Notes: a model not told the origin generated them from the letters alone. 64,000 nt of DNA from Paralithodes platypus (GCA_032716605.1 CM064573.1:6400739-6464738); one strand, 5' to 3'. Counted from the stretch's first letter, positions 1 through 12,299 are shown. Made by a program: numbers and translations.

Positions 1-162
1 ACACAATAGCTTTTGAACACGCACACAGAAGAACAATTACTAAAGCTGAGGTACATCGATCAATGCTTTTGGACACACAGACACACATTTTAGTTTTACT
101 TTAGTCACATCTACCTAATAAAGGTATTAACAAAAAATAAAATAAATTAGAAATGTTTTAAA

Positions 163-186
163 TCTCTCTCTCTCTCTCTCTCTCTC
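163..186. repeat. (TC)n microsatellite
   Basis: Uninterrupted TC dinucleotide run of about 12 units in AT-rich flanks. Positions 1-339 hold nothing else I recognise. Confidence 0.9.
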
Positions 187-339
187 AGCTACAATTAATT
201 AACCTTTATAGTTTGTTTGGAATATAAGAATATATCGTCCACAACTGGATATTTGTGTGGATAACGAGGACAATAATAGGACAGTTAAAAGTTCACGAGA
301 CAAAAATGAGGTGCTGAAGACTTGTGGTCAAATTATGAT

Positions 340-770
340 AGCCATAATTGTTGTTGTTGTTGTTCCCCAAGCTGCCTGGCCGAACAGCCCCAAGGCCCCG
401 AGCAAGGCCAAGGCCATAACCAAGCGCCCCCACAGAACCCTCCCTGCCGACCACAATAAAGCCTGGGTGACCGAAGCCACTCCATGGCGGGGAGCTGAGG
501 AGGGTGCGGAATCGCCCGGGAAACCAAAGCCCCACCCAGGGCCCTGTGCCCCTCAGCAATTATGAAGAGAAAGTTGAGGGGCAAAGGAAAAAAGTGACGC
601 TTTGGCTTCCAATCTTGGTAGATTGGGAGGTCAATCCACGGAAGAGACGCCGTCACTTGAGATCTAGAAAATATATAAGTAAAAGGAACAGTCAGACTAA
701 GCTATGGGTATGGCAGAGATCGCTCAGTTCTCACTCTGATAGACCAGCCCATCACCACAGCCATAATTGT
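340..770 (-). mobile_element. (AAC)n-tailed SINE-like retroelement, 5'-truncated copy 1
   Basis: A dispersed repeat read on the minus strand, ending in an (AAC)n tail seen as TTG repeats near 350-364. It is bounded by direct repeats AGCCATAATTGT at 340-351 and 759-770, a 12-bp target-site duplication. The same sequence recurs at 21417-21927 in longer form and at 37967-38071. This copy lacks about 100 bp of the element's 5' end, and 5' truncation plus a tail plus a duplication is the signature of target-primed reverse transcription. Open frames inside it are GC-rich artefacts with poly-Asn or poly-Gln ends coming from the tail. I see no tRNA-like promoter, so the class is uncertain: SINE or the 3' end of a LINE. 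Confidence 0.75.
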
Positions 771-954
771 AATATAATACAGTATACCTGTATACATAAT
801 TATACTCTACAGTACGTTCTGGTTCTGGTCCTCGCAGAAAATCTAAAACCATTTACAGAATTTGAATTACTAAACATATGCCCAATACTTGTATTATTAT
901 ACACTATTATGCAGTACCAAAAAGAAGTTCATTATTCCGCAATTATAGTTCACA

Positions 955-1165
955 TTAACCCCTTCTGTACCGGAGACGTCTTTTTAATTTTATTCTAGCT
1001 CTATTTAGACGATGTTATTTAGTTGAAGAGCCTCCAGCAATAAACGGCTTCAAGCTATCTTAACTATACCTTTTTACTACCACAGATCCTTCTTAAGCTG
1101 CACAAAATCGTCTAAATATAGCTAGAATAAAATAAAAAAGACGTCGCCGGTACAGAAGGGGTTAA
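955..1165. mobile_element. T1 MITE, complete, TTAA target duplication
   Basis: A 203-bp body (959-1161) lies between TTAA at 955-958 and TTAA at 1162-1165. The ends are inverted repeats beginning CCCCTTCTGTACCGG, and complementarity continues through the GACGTC and TCTAGCT-TTTAGACGAT segments, so most of the element can fold back on itself. It has no coding capacity. TTAA duplication with CCC-starting ends is typical of piggyBac-superfamily MITEs, and Kolobok elements also use TTAA. The family recurs at 14829-14966 with 20241-20367 (one copy split by another transposon) and in part at 53677-53790. Confidence 0.85.
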
Positions 1166-2294
1166 CAATAAAGGAAGTTATATAGTGTCGCCATTATATC
1201 TCTATACAACTTTATTCAAAACTAATTCGAAACCTTTGGAAGCAATTAACTTAATCACAATTGAATATTGGCTCAGCAATATTTACATATCAACATATTG
1301 AACAACAGGTGTCATTTCAGCTTTTTACAAATATTTCAGTCATATTTTCATCGCATTAAATAATTACATTAATAACTAACATCATACAATTTACTACCTG
1401 CTATATCACCAACATTTACATGTTTATTACATTTTTATGTTCGTAATTATATTTTATTAGAACGTCAATTGTACGACCTAGTTACAAATATTATAGCATT
1501 CTGAGACTTGTTAATGTCGTTAACTGTATTACAGCTGGTAATTATACATTACCATAAATGTCCAAACCTTTTACCCATGGGTCCATGAATTAATTTACCA
1601 ACATTACCAAACATAAAAGTGCGTGGAACTACCGACCAAGTAATTTGCATAAGTGCCATGTCATAAAATATAAGGTTACTATACACTGTAGTATACTGAA
1701 TGTTTACTGAAAACGTTAAACCTTAGAATAATGCAATATAAGGTTACAATACACTGTAGTATACTGAATGTTTACTGAAAATATGCAACCTTGGAATTAT
1801 GCATACTATATAAAACAAACAAAAAACAAATAAATATATAAATAAAATACTTTTGATGCTATTATATATACTAAAATTCAACAATTGTAGATATACAATT
1901 TTAACGGAACAGCTGCCTGAATGGCAAATGCAAAATGAGTGACTAATATAAAATAGTTTCCGAGGTAAACCACAATGGCGACCCATTATGCGATCCTGCA
2001 ATAGAATCCTATTAACTGGAGAGCTCCATAAACACAACAATTAATGTCAACACTCAATAGTTTTTACTGTTTTAGGCATAGAAGGTGAACTTACTAACTG
2101 GTCAGTACACGGCACATTGATAACGAAGATGGTTAGGAACATGTTATGTTTGGAACAGGATGGTTGATCCAGTGATACTGACTGTGTCATGAGTTAATAT
2201 TATGTTTCCTATATACTCGTACAGGATATAATATGTACGCGAAAATGAAAACACTGGCACACAAATCGTGCACACACCTTGAGGAAGTACTTGA
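1166..2294. other. AT-rich intergenic DNA with a 68-bp tandem duplication
   Basis: No coding signal. The only structure I see is a head-to-tail duplication of about 68 bp around 1667-1802, with both copies containing ATACACTGTAGTATACTGAA. Confidence 0.6.
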
Positions 2295-2396
2295 GGGAGT
2301 CAGCACGGAAGCACAGTTTTTGAGAACAACAGGAGGAACACCGTCCGGACCGTACGCCTTATTAGTGTTAAACCCAGAGAGGGTAGAAAGTACATC
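2295..2396 (-). pseudogene. LINE-B reverse transcriptase fragment
   Basis: About 34 codons on the minus strand match, almost residue for residue, the stretch just upstream of the reverse transcriptase core in the LINE-B copy at 28.7 kb (LSTLSG.NTNKAYGPDG, then VPPVVLKNCASVLTP). Homology stops abruptly on both sides, so this is an internal fragment. NKAYGPDGVPP is the usual lead-in motif of non-LTR reverse transcriptases. Confidence 0.8.
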
Positions 2397-2904
2397 TTTA
2401 GAAGAGATTAGGATATTAGGCATAAGTAATTATGGTTTTGTTATTGCCAATAATATAATTTTATCCTCAGTACATAAATACCTTGTGTTTAATGTCGGTA
2501 TTTCTATTGTCTCATTATAATTATTTTGTGTATTTTCTTTTAAAAACTGTCACCTCTTTTTCTGGTTTGTTCTCCTTTCGTCGTTCTTTTTATTTATCGT
2601 TTTCTCTTCACCAGTTTCTGCCAACCTGGTATATTTGGTGTCTGCTCTCCCTCGGACCATCACATTGTCCATATATCTGGCTTCCTGATCTTAAGTGTTC
2701 GGATTTCTTCTTCGTTTGGTCAGTTTTTGCAGTATTACTTGTAAGCCTTTTAGCTTTCTGCAATCCTCCTCCACTGCAATATGACTTGGGAGTTTTTATC
2801 TTGTATGTTCTCTCTCTCGCTCTTGCTCTCTCCCTCTCGCTTTTTCTCTCTCTCTCTCTCGCTTTTTCTCTGTCTCTCTACCTCTCTCTCTCTCTCTCTC
2901 TTTC
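2397..2904. repeat. Unassigned DNA grading into a pyrimidine-rich (TC)n tract
   Basis: No coding signal. From about 2811 to 2912 the sequence is an imperfect TC/CTTT microsatellite. Ser/Leu-rich or Arg/Glu-rich frames across it are repeat artefacts. Confidence 0.8.
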
Positions 2905-4015
2905 TCTTTCTCTCGTCTATCAAAGACAACAACAGACGACAAAAATCTTCAATGACTTTTCTGCATGTTAGCTGGTCAGACAGTCACGGAACATTCTCCC
3001 ATTATGAGTGTGCGTGTGTGTGTTTGTGGTGCCACTAAGGTATAGCGTGCTGGGTCGTGTAAACAATAATCACCGACAGTGTAATTATGTTGACGAGGGT
3101 TTTTACATTGATGAGATAAAACAATTTTGAAGTGATTTCACGGGAGGGCTGTAGGCAAATTATGTGATTTCATATTTCCTTCTGGGAATATATTAAACAT
3201 TACAACCATACAAAAACTATTATATTGAAGCATAAATGTGTATTGTGATTGGAAAGAACATAGTAAAGCTGAACAGAATGGCTGAATAGTTAAATATTGC
3301 ATATAGCATATTCAAATAGCTTAGTTAGGAATCATTAATATGTGTTCATTGTAAGGGATAATTGCTATTATTGCTATCTAAACATAATGTTGCTAAAATG
3401 TCTATTCGTGAAACGGGATTGTTAATTAGTAAAGTGCATATGTTCGTAAACTGTGAATTGCTTATATTAGTTTGTCTACCATTTAGCCCATATGGATCTC
3501 TGTTTACCTCCATTGTGATGTGCTTGTACATGGATCTATGACACCATAGTTCAGTGTTATGGTGTCCGAGTTATCCTGCATCAGGTTAATAATTCACCAT
3601 GGACCACACTTAACCAACAACCAATACCACTGTGTGTACCATCACGTTGGTTATATTAATGATCTCCACTCTGTTATCTAGCCCTATTAGTGCCATGATA
3701 ATGTTGTGTGATATTCAAGATAACGTAACATGTTTGTATTTAGGTTTATGAGGAGTTACAAGGTTGCTTTAGGATAAAAGTGAGAAGGGAAGATGGGAGG
3801 AAGAAGGAAGACCATTAAGGAATTAAGGAGAAAAGATGCTAGACAGATGATGAGGTATACAGGTGAACATTGGGGCTATAGCAAGTGAGGTACATTAATG
3901 GAGGTTGAACTACAGTATGGAATACAACTGAAATAGATTAAGGACATACAGTGTAAGGTAGGATAAAGATAAACGTGATGAAAGAGGAGGACATTCTAGA
4001 CAGTCAATTGTTCTT
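2905..4015 (+). repeat. Left arm of a long-distance inverted repeat
   Basis: The reverse complement of 54565-55955 aligns along this whole stretch. Matching landmarks include AAGACAACAACAGACGAC near 2928, CACCATAGTTCAGTGTTATG near 3542, TTATCCTGCATCAGGTTAAT near 3572, CAAGATAACGTAACATGTTT near 3716 and GGTATACAGGTGAACATT near 3853. The arms are diverged and non-coding. Whether this is an inverted segmental duplication or two opposed copies of an unknown repeat family cannot be settled from one window. Confidence 0.8.
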
Positions 4016-4793
4016 TTAACATGGTGTGTTATTTAGCACCTTGTTTTCAAATGACAATAAGACATAATAGTACTGTTGACAAAACTACAGTAGTATAACA
4101 TACACGCACACATTTAATTAGGGAAGATATATTCCCATTTTATTCATTTGTAATTACTTATATCATAATGTGTATTACTACGGTAAATATTTATTAATCT
4201 AATCGTAGAGAAAAATCTGTTAAAGTCAATTAATTAGCTAATCAGCCTAAGCAGTTCCCCACTCACCTCATACTTGAACTGCTTCCTCTGATGTTGACTT
4301 CTCATTATTACAATATTAAATACATGTGTTTCTTTTGTGCGTAAAATTACCTCGTTAATGTCAAGCCCTGTACGGCTTACAATATAAGTATTGACTAGGC
4401 ATACTTCCAATCGTATATATATATACCGTATATATATATATATATATATAAAGGATACTTTGTGACTGTTCACGAACTACTCCCTCAGTTTTCAAGATGG
4501 ATAGCCCATACTTGGCATGCATACTAAGGGGTTGCCAGAATGTATGCGACAAGTTTATATATAATACAATGGAAGAAACGTTATATGCAGCTATACTGTA
4601 GATCATAATTTACTACCACTGTCTATAAAATTAACAACAGTAGAACACATGCCTAAAGTTTATATTAAAGGTAAAGTAATGATAAGTCAATATACAAGAT
4701 TTGAAGACGAAGTTACAAATACCAACTAAAAGGCAGAATACAAGTAGACAGATTAGACAAAATATAATTAGAAATATAACTAACTACAAACAA
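4016..4793. other. AT-rich intergenic DNA with a (TA)n tract
   Basis: No coding signal. An imperfect TA microsatellite lies at about 4414-4452. Confidence 0.7.
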
Positions 4794-5013
4794 AATAATC
4801 AATGTAATACACCAAACACCCTATAAATAATCAATGTAATACACCAAACACCCTATAAATAATCAATGTAATACACCAAACACCCTATAAATAATCAATG
4901 TAATACACCAAACACCCTATAAATAATCAATGTAATACACCAAACACCCTATAAATAATCAATGTAATACACCAAACACCCTATAAATAATCAATGTAAT
5001 ACACCAAACACCC
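4794..5013. repeat. 32-bp minisatellite, about 7 copies
   Basis: Seven nearly identical head-to-tail units containing ATCAATGTAATACACCAAAC then ACCCTATAA. The period is 32 bp and there are no spacers. The last unit diverges after ACACCCC. Confidence 0.95.
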
Positions 5014-5505
5014 CAGGGGAATAGAGAAGAAATGAAGTAGAATTATAAGTGGTGTAAAGGGTCAACCACCATGTTGCCAAAGAGACCCGTGGTGAATTAT
5101 TTATATTGGGTCACCGCTGGGCCACCGTCCTAAACTACTGGGTTTTAGCTCCCACATTTTGTATCATTTGCACCAACATTTATCTTATACTTTCAGAGGA
5201 AACAAAGATTCGTCTAAGGAAATTAAGGAAGGTGACAATAAAAACAGTCAGAGGCAAAGTTGAAGCAGGATAATTAAGGCTATTAACAAGAAAATGTCTC
5301 AAGATATCCGCTATTTATTACAACCTAAATCTAATTGTTGCCAGAATGTAATGTAAGGGACGTCGCGGGTACTGTACGAGTTAAACATCAGGCTTTCATC
5401 ACTGCAAAATGTGGAATTATAAGCGTTGTATTTAAAGGTGCCACATAGGTTTACGTTATGCAACGGTATTGTATTACCGGTATAGGTCGATTGTACATTA
5501 AATCA
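5014..5505. other. Intergenic DNA with a possible T1-type end
   Basis: No coding signal. Near 5359-5394 the sequence GGGACGTCGCGGGTACTGTA followed by CGAG and TTAA (5391-5394) resembles the right end of the T1 MITE. I could not find the matching left end, so it may be a relic. Confidence 0.4.
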
Positions 5506-5791
5506 TATTTTATTTTATTTTATTTTATTTTATTTTTTCTATATTCCAACTACTCCCGCTCGGGCATAGGCTGAGAGCCTTTACACTACACCACTGAACA
5601 CGGTGAGGCCCGTGAGGTCTTATTCCAGTCTAGGGAGTGAGACATGTGAAGCACCCCAGCTCGAAGCAACTCCATCTCTGAAGCTGCTTCGCCTCTGCGC
5701 TTCACCGTCTCATCCCTCACACTCGGACCCTCACTATCAGAACGCCACCTATTGAGCAATTAACTCACTAGGCATTGCCCCCCTGTAACAT
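5506..5791 (-). mobile_element. SINE-1, 5'-truncated copy
   Basis: A minus-strand copy of the tRNA-derived SINE seen complete at 60459-60945. Its tail appears here as a (TTTTA)n run at about 5507-5537. The body carries the diagnostic 3' domain (TCCAACTACTCCCGCTCGGG on the plus strand, and the TTCCAGTCTAGGGAGTGAGA block). The tRNA-like 5' third is missing. It abuts the LINE-B fragment at 5792 with no intervening sequence. Confidence 0.85.
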
Positions 5792-6612
5792 ACTATCTCC
5801 AATTGGGGCAGAGAAAACCTTGTTACCTTTAATGCTTCCAAAACCCAATTTCTCCATCTATCTACCCGTCAGGATCTCCCAGCGGACTATACCTTATTCT
5901 TCAACAATACAAAAATCAACCCTTCATCTTCTCTCAATATTCTTGGTGTCTCTTTTTCTTCTGCTCTCATTTGGAAGGACCATATTACCAGTCTTGCTAA
6001 GGCAGCCTCCCAGAAGCTGGGTGTGCTCAACCGCCTTAGGGGGTTCTTTTCCCCAGCACAGCTTCTTGCTCTGTACAGGGGCATAGTGCGTCCTTGTATT
6101 GAGTATTGTTCACATGTGTGGGGAGGTTCCTCTCACACCGCTCTCCTAGACAAAGTTGAAAGGAAGGCCTTTCGTATCATTAACTCCCGTCCACTCACCA
6201 ACTCTCTGCAATCTCTCTCTCTCCGCCGCATTGTTGCATCTCTCTCGCTATTCTATCGCTACTATAATAATCAGTGTTCCTCAGAGCTTTCCCAGTGCAT
6301 ACCACCTCCTTTACGTAGGGCACGTGGTACCCGTCTTGCAACTCAATCCCACCCCTACTCTGTGCTCTCTAACCCAAGAGTGAAACGTTACTCTCAAACT
6401 TTCTTCTACTCAACAGCTGAGCTCTGGAACTCTCTCCCATAATCAGTCTTTCCCTCTTCCTATGACTTAAATTGCTTCAAACTCTGTGTGTCGAGGCATT
6501 TTGGCTCGATCGTCCCTTGATTTTGGCCCTGTCACTCTTTCAACTATGGGGGAGGCACTCGCTATAGGCAATTCTGCCTTTTGCCTCCCTCAATCACATA
6601 TAAAAAAAAAAA
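5792..6612 (+). mobile_element. LINE-B 3' part, reverse transcriptase C-terminus and poly(A) tail
   Basis: One reading frame starts at the SINE-1 junction and reads the C-terminal half of a non-LTR reverse transcriptase (TISNWGRENLV, then FFNNTKINPSSS, GVSFSSALIWKDHI, ALYRGIVRPCIEYCSHVWGG and LWNSLP). An in-frame TAA at about 6440, where the 30-kb copy has a Glu codon, would end it early. The family's usual stop is at 6518-6520. A short 3' UTR and an A-run at 6601-6612 finish the element. The catalytic YADD and everything 5' of it are absent. Confidence 0.85.
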
Positions 6613-7055
6613 CAGAAACAATTGGAGTATATTACAGGTAATGCTGATAAGCAAAACTGTCGCTTCATTTTTATATCCAGTCATGTTAGAAAACCCTAGT
6701 GAATGAAGTGGCTGGCATTATACTACTATTTTTTTTTTAATACTAAACCAATGACCTGTAATATGTATCGTCCTCAATGCTGGACCATACCGCCACCAAT
6801 ACACATGTACCGCTCATGTGGGAAGGGGGGTACTGGAGGGAGATGATAGTTTGATTAATCTTTCCTGTCTGTTGATAATCCTGGTGTACTGGCACCAAAC
6901 TTTGGCCATCATCATAACAGATGAACGAACAGATGAACACACACAAAGGCAACCTAAATCCCTATCTGCGTGACTACTAAATAGATCAAGATACCAATAT
7001 GAATTTATTTGTGTACTATGTAAGCTCTTGCTCGCTCTCTCGCTCTCTCTCTCTT

Positions 7056-7092
<37 letters not shown>

Positions 7093-8908
7093 GCACAAAG
7101 GGGGTAGTTAGTGAAGGGGAGAGAGTGAGAGTGAGTGAGAGAGAGAGAATGATGTTTATGTGGATGTATACTGTACAGAGTATAAATAAAGTATAATACC
7201 TTGACCAATTACCTACTACCCAAAAGCCTCTTGGCCTCAGAGCATAATATCAGGTACAGTGTATATAATAATTATTTCTGTCCCTCGGGTCACCTTCTGA
7301 AGATTCACATCATATGTATTGAACAACAGAGTTTATGTTATTAACATACATTATCATCTGGGTTTCATAGACATTTTTGTGTATTGGATTTCAAGTAGAT
7401 CATATAATAAATATTATTGTGTAATGGATTTTAGGTAGATTATATAATAACCAAGTTCATGTCTACATTAAACTGATACTACTTAAATAGCATATACCCT
7501 GTTTATACCGTGTACACTGTGAAAGGCGTTATTGTTGTTTGTCTCCGGCCAGACTCAAGTTACGTAAGTCGCTTCATGTTTACCAAAATGTGTTTTCCTC
7601 AAGGAAGCCCCGCAGGACAACACTATAAACAAACTTGGGGCTCGCAGTGTGTAGGGAATGTTCCAGCGTGTTGGTTGTGAAGACATTATGTAGTAAACAT
7701 TTGAGTTACGGTACTGTTTTTGTTTTTATAGTGTTTATGATGTGTGCTTATTTGAATGCATGTATATTTGTTTTTAATGTGATAAGCATATGATTTCATA
7801 AAAATTTTATGCTTAGCTCTTAATCGTATATATATCTTGGAGCCATTAACCTCCTTTACTCGTAGTTATTATTATCACTAGTACTGCAGCACTGCCAACA
7901 ATCCCTCCCACTGTGACATGTTGTGTATCAGGTGCAACCATTGTTGACAGAGGGTTTGAGGGACGGTAATTGATGCTAAGCCAGAGGAGGAGGAGAGAGT
8001 GATCAAAAATACGTCAGGAATTCAACCAGTATTTGGTAATTGACAGTGAGAACAACAGAGCGTTTGGAATGCAGGTGGCGTCTGCTGTTATTGATTCAAC
8101 AACATCTGACGTCTATGGTGAGTCTGCCAAATATAATGTTAACAATGGGAAGATTATTATTGCTCAAAATAATGCCCTACATAATTATAATTCCGCACAT
8201 TATCAAGCTATGCACTTCAATACCAATAAAACAACTTTTGTATGAAGATTATCGCAAGGGAAAGATGCAGATTTTGTATTGTCATGAATATGCAAACACT
8301 TTCTTTAACAAATTGTGTTGGTCTGTACCTTAGTCTATGTCTACAGTTTTACAATATACATTTATTCCAAAGTTCTTTACAATAGCTACAAATATAACGA
8401 TAGAGTGTCAACAATAGAGATGCAGCGTTTGTCTTTGTTGTTAGTTAACAAAGACCCCCCCCCCCACACACGCACACATACTGTAGGTATACACACAACC
8501 ACATCCTCCTCCCAACATCTCCAACATTCAATAATCAACGTGTCATCATCTCCATAATCTGACCATTGTTAACAGTTCATTAAACTTCATGTTACACCCA
8601 CACTAGACTTAATTAACCTTAATTAACGTCACCTTGGATTATACCGGCTCAGGTATTAAAGGTTTTATCCCTGCACTGTTATCATTAGGTTGTCTCATTG
8701 GCATGCAGAGATTGTCAGTCTGAGTGTTTGTTTTTCCATCTGTTTAACAAGATTTTTCACAATCATATGGATATATATTGGTGAATGAGTGCCAATCCTT
8801 TAAACTGATACCATATATTAGACAATTAACTTTTGACTAACCTTGGATTACTCCTCCACCACCCGCAGCTTACTATATACATTTATGTAAAGTGTATCCG
8901 TCTCAAAA
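6613..8908. other. Intergenic DNA with (TC)/(GA) tracts
   Basis: No credible gene. Imperfect TC runs lie at about 7027-7089 and GA runs at 7120-7148. A short local duplication around 7380-7450 repeats the motif ATTGTGTAATGGATT with a TAGAT-CATATAATAA segment. Confidence 0.6.
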
Positions 8909-8986
8909 AATATGTCTTGATAGCGTAATGCGTAGTGAGCGGAATTTCGATGTGAGTATCCTGGGTTCGAGTCCTCGGAGTGCCAC
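8909..8986 (+). other. tRNA-like sequence, possible SINE head
   Basis: GGGTTCGAGTCC near 8963 is a close match to a polymerase III B box. It is preceded by AGCGTAATGCGTAGTGAG where a tRNA would have its D arm. I cannot pair an acceptor stem, so this is not a functional tRNA gene. A decayed tRNA-derived SINE head is the likeliest reading. Confidence 0.3.
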
Positions 8987-9310
8987 ATGTATTTGTTTAT
9001 TTCATTAATTGAGTTTAGATGTGAAGTTGGTTGGTGTAAAAAAACATAATAAAACACCAACTAAATACTATAGTTTCGACCCACTGCAACAAAGAACACA
9101 TCTTGGGTTTACTTATAAATGAAGTGTGAGAAGATAAGAGGATATCTTAAAGGTGGCTAAGAGTGAACACTTCAGGGATGTTGCAAGACAGTTCCATTAA
9201 GGTGGGAAGGGTTGCTAGGGAAGCTCACATAAAAGCTCATATAAATATCTAACGCACTTTAACGTAAATTACTAGTTAATGATGGACAATATTATAGTAG
9301 TAGAATAAAG

Positions 9311-9720
9311 GGGCCCCTGCCGAAGGATAAGTCAGAAATAGAGAAATTTGAGTGCGTAGTGTGCAAAGGCGAGCTTGTGTTAAGTGATGATCCTGTGGCT
9401 GTGAATTTTGGAAATGAGTCTTTGGAGCTGGTGAACAAGTTTTGTTACCTAGGAGATACCATCTCTGCCGGTGGTGGGGCCGAGGCTGCCACTGTTGCTA
9501 GAATTAGGTGTGGCTAGTTCAGAGAATTGATGCCAATCCTCATTGGGTGACAAAATGCAGGTCTGTGATTGTGGAGGGAGCTGCACCAAGGGGTGGACCG
9601 AGGAAGACCTAACTTGACAAGTGAAGCAGCCCTTAACAGGGTTGCCTGGAACGCCGCCATTAGGACAAGAGACTGAAACTGCACTTATGTGTGGAACACT
9701 CAGTCTTAAAATGTTATGTA
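9311..9720 (+). pseudogene. Non-LTR reverse transcriptase C-terminal relic
   Basis: Plus-strand translation gives FECVVCKGELVLSDDPVAV, then SLELVNKFCYLGDTISAGGG and EAATVARIRCGW. A stop follows, then a remnant with GGPRKT. The FCYLGD-ISAGGG-EAA-ARI-CGW series is typical of the C-terminal part of a common invertebrate non-LTR element type in which a Cys-rich segment precedes it. Stops and frame breaks make it a pseudogene. This family is different from CR1 and LINE-B elsewhere in the window. Confidence 0.65.
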
Positions 9721-11156
9721 TGTATTATGTAGCTAAGAATAACCTGAGAGAGACAAAGCTAGGTGAATAATTAGACCTAAGTTAATTCATTGATGCAGAA
9801 CACCATCAACAGATATCTAAGTTAGGAATTACATGAGCATGTACACTTGTACAGTATATTGTTCACTGAATGTCAGGGATTGTGGGTCGATGAATGTAAC
9901 CGACAGCGAATATGAATACAAAAATTCATGATATTTGTTAGCATATGACAATAATTTAATGTATTTGGATTTGATATATTTACGATTCAAAATTATTTAT
10001 GTGAAAAAACCCATACCGATTATTGATAGTGAGTGACAAATATTGAGGACTCCGACTGGTGAAATTTAGAGTACTAATTATCACCAGAGTCATTAGTTGT
10101 CTAGACTGGTTATTTATTCTTGGGATGTTTTAATGAGCCGTAAAGTGAACTATTATTGTTATTTGATGGTCATTAACCCAGTAATGATGGTATTTATCAT
10201 TCGGTGTCTGAAGTTTTGATAATAGGTTACCGGTATGTTACACTTGGCTGGGGTTACAATAGGCTGGGTTAGGATAAGCTATGGTAGATCAAGATAAATT
10301 AGGTTATTTAATTTTGCGTAAATTTAGTATACCATTGGATTGGCAATCAAACATATGTGTAAATAATATTTCTACTACAATGGTTTAATATCAACAGAAT
10401 TATAGACCTCGTATTGGTTACTATGCATTCAGAGACGTTCCAATGTATACACTTACATTTCAGGTCAGGATATTACCTATAATACCGGTTAACGTTGCCG
10501 GCATTGTTCCGTGAACCTATTCATTATAGTTCCCCGGTATCAAGGATTATGTTGCTGTTGATACATCACATCTTCACAGCACTCTTGATGAGTTCAACTA
10601 TACTAAAACAGAATTTTAAAAGAAAATACAGTAACTTTGACTAGCAACGTGTGGACCAATATTTAGTGCAGAGGAAATAATCAGACAAATATATCCTTTC
10701 AGTTGTCCGAGCAACCTGAATATATTTAACCTTTACATTTTAGACAACTGCTTTGGTTAATTGAATACAATGAATGCTAAGCAATAGTCAGTATCTATAT
10801 AAATATGCAAACGCAAACACACACACAGCGAGGACCGTGGACAGATAGATGTCCATTAATATTGACGTTAAACCATTCCAGCCAACTTATCGCTAGACCA
10901 TTCACTCTCCGGGTACACGCTTCAGTCTGTATTAACAAATTGTCGTGCTTAATCTAAATACTATTTTATTCTATATTGATATTATTTTATTTTAGGTAGA
11001 TCACTGTGGTTGTGTTATTTCGTAGTTTACATCAATATTCCATCATTATATTATTTTAATTTTTCTGTATTGCTTGCTAACATTATTAGCGTTGTATCGT
11101 TCTTCCCCTTTTATTTGCCTGTCCTAATTTTGGCGTTTCTCTCTTTGTTCTGTTCC
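9721..11156. other. AT-rich intergenic DNA
   Basis: I see no gene, repeat array or recognisable element in this stretch. Confidence 0.5.
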
Positions 11157-11371
11157 CTATAGTCTATTCGTTGTAAGTAGGCGAGAAATCATGACCTCTA
11201 TCCTCTGTAACTCAAAAAGGGCTAGAGCAAATTGGCTGTAAACTTCCATATCTACTCCTTAACTGACTCTTCCCAAATGGTAGAAATATTAGCTTGATTA
11301 CTCAAGTCGTTTTGGAGTTACAGAGGTTATAGGTCATGATACCTCGCTTACTTACAGCGAATAGACTATAG
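11157..11371. mobile_element. MITE with ~60-bp inverted repeats (CTATAGTCTATTCG ends)
   Basis: A 215-bp unit begins CTATAGTCTATTCGTTGTAA and ends with the reverse complement of CTATAGTCTATTCGCTGTAA. Complementarity runs on through GTAAGTAGGCGAG, ATCATGACCT and CCTCTGTAACTC, about 60 bp per end. The middle is short and non-coding. The TA pairs at the tips suit a Tc1/mariner-type TA duplication, but the exact boundary is ambiguous because the tip reads CTATAG. Confidence 0.75.
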
Positions 11372-12299
11372 TACGTTAATCCTCACTATCACTTACTCCT
11401 GCTTTACGTTACTTCCAAGTCTGACAAAGATTATGTAGCCTAGTTCCTCTGTTATCACATCTCACACCATCATCTAACCTCTCTTCCTCTCACTGTCTTT
11501 ATCTATTCCCCGCCACCTCCCTCATTTACATACAGTGTCCAAACCTAAAAGCTGATGCCATACTTATGTTGGCATTACGAGGATTTGGCTCACTCCATGC
11601 ATCCCTATTTTCACTCAGTCACAATCTCTCTCTCTCTCTCTTATAAGTATGCCATTATATAATATAGGACTGCTTTAAAAATTAGTAAATATATTATGAT
11701 GCATATGCTTATATTCAGGCTATTAATACTATGTGATTAGGCTACTCTATGTAATCGATCTCCGTCACAATAAAGTATATCACACATAGGCTATTACGAA
11801 TAATACAATTAATTCAGAAATATATATAAGATTATAGAGACCCAAAAACCTGTGCTGGTATCCATACTACTTCTAGGTAATATACTATAACAGTAAGCAC
11901 ACTATTATTGTATAGTACCTACTATGATGGAAGGATAGATGGGAAGTTGCAGGAATGGTGATAGTAGTAGTGATGGTGATGGATGGATAGTTGGCAAATT
12001 ACACGAATGGTGATAGCAGTAGTGATGGTGAAGGATAGATAGATGGATGGGAAGTTTCAAGAATGGTGATAGTAGTAGTGATGGAAACATAATAGGTTAG
12101 GAGAGGTAAGTGAGATAAGTTAGGTAACAAGTCATTTTTGAGTGAAATAAGTCAAAATCAAATATACTGATATTAATGTCAATGTAGGCCTAGACAGCCT
12201 TGAGTACGGTAAAAGGCTAATATTCCGTAAACCCTATGGACGAAGCTGGACACGGTATTATTTATATTATTTAAGAAACTATATTAAACTGTGTAAGAA
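11372..12299. other. Intergenic DNA with a ~55-bp tandem triplication
   Basis: No coding signal. About 11933-12088 holds three diverged units of 53-56 bp, each containing GAATGGTGATAG-AGTAGTGATGG. A minus-strand frame through it is an artefact. Confidence 0.6.

Noticed and set aside
293..656. GC-rich frames with poly-Asn/Gln ends, similar at 21.4 kb
   Set aside because: They lie inside the (AAC)n-tailed retroelement. Two overlapping frames are equally conserved and the tail encodes the homopolymer, so no protein is supported.
4794..5013. 32-bp repeats resembling a CRISPR array
   Set aside because: The units are contiguous with no spacers, the setting is eukaryotic, and no cas genes are present. 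It is a minisatellite.
8033..8557. Short plus-strand frames of 70-97 residues
   Set aside because: Overlapping frames with no motif, no codon bias and no paralogue in the window.
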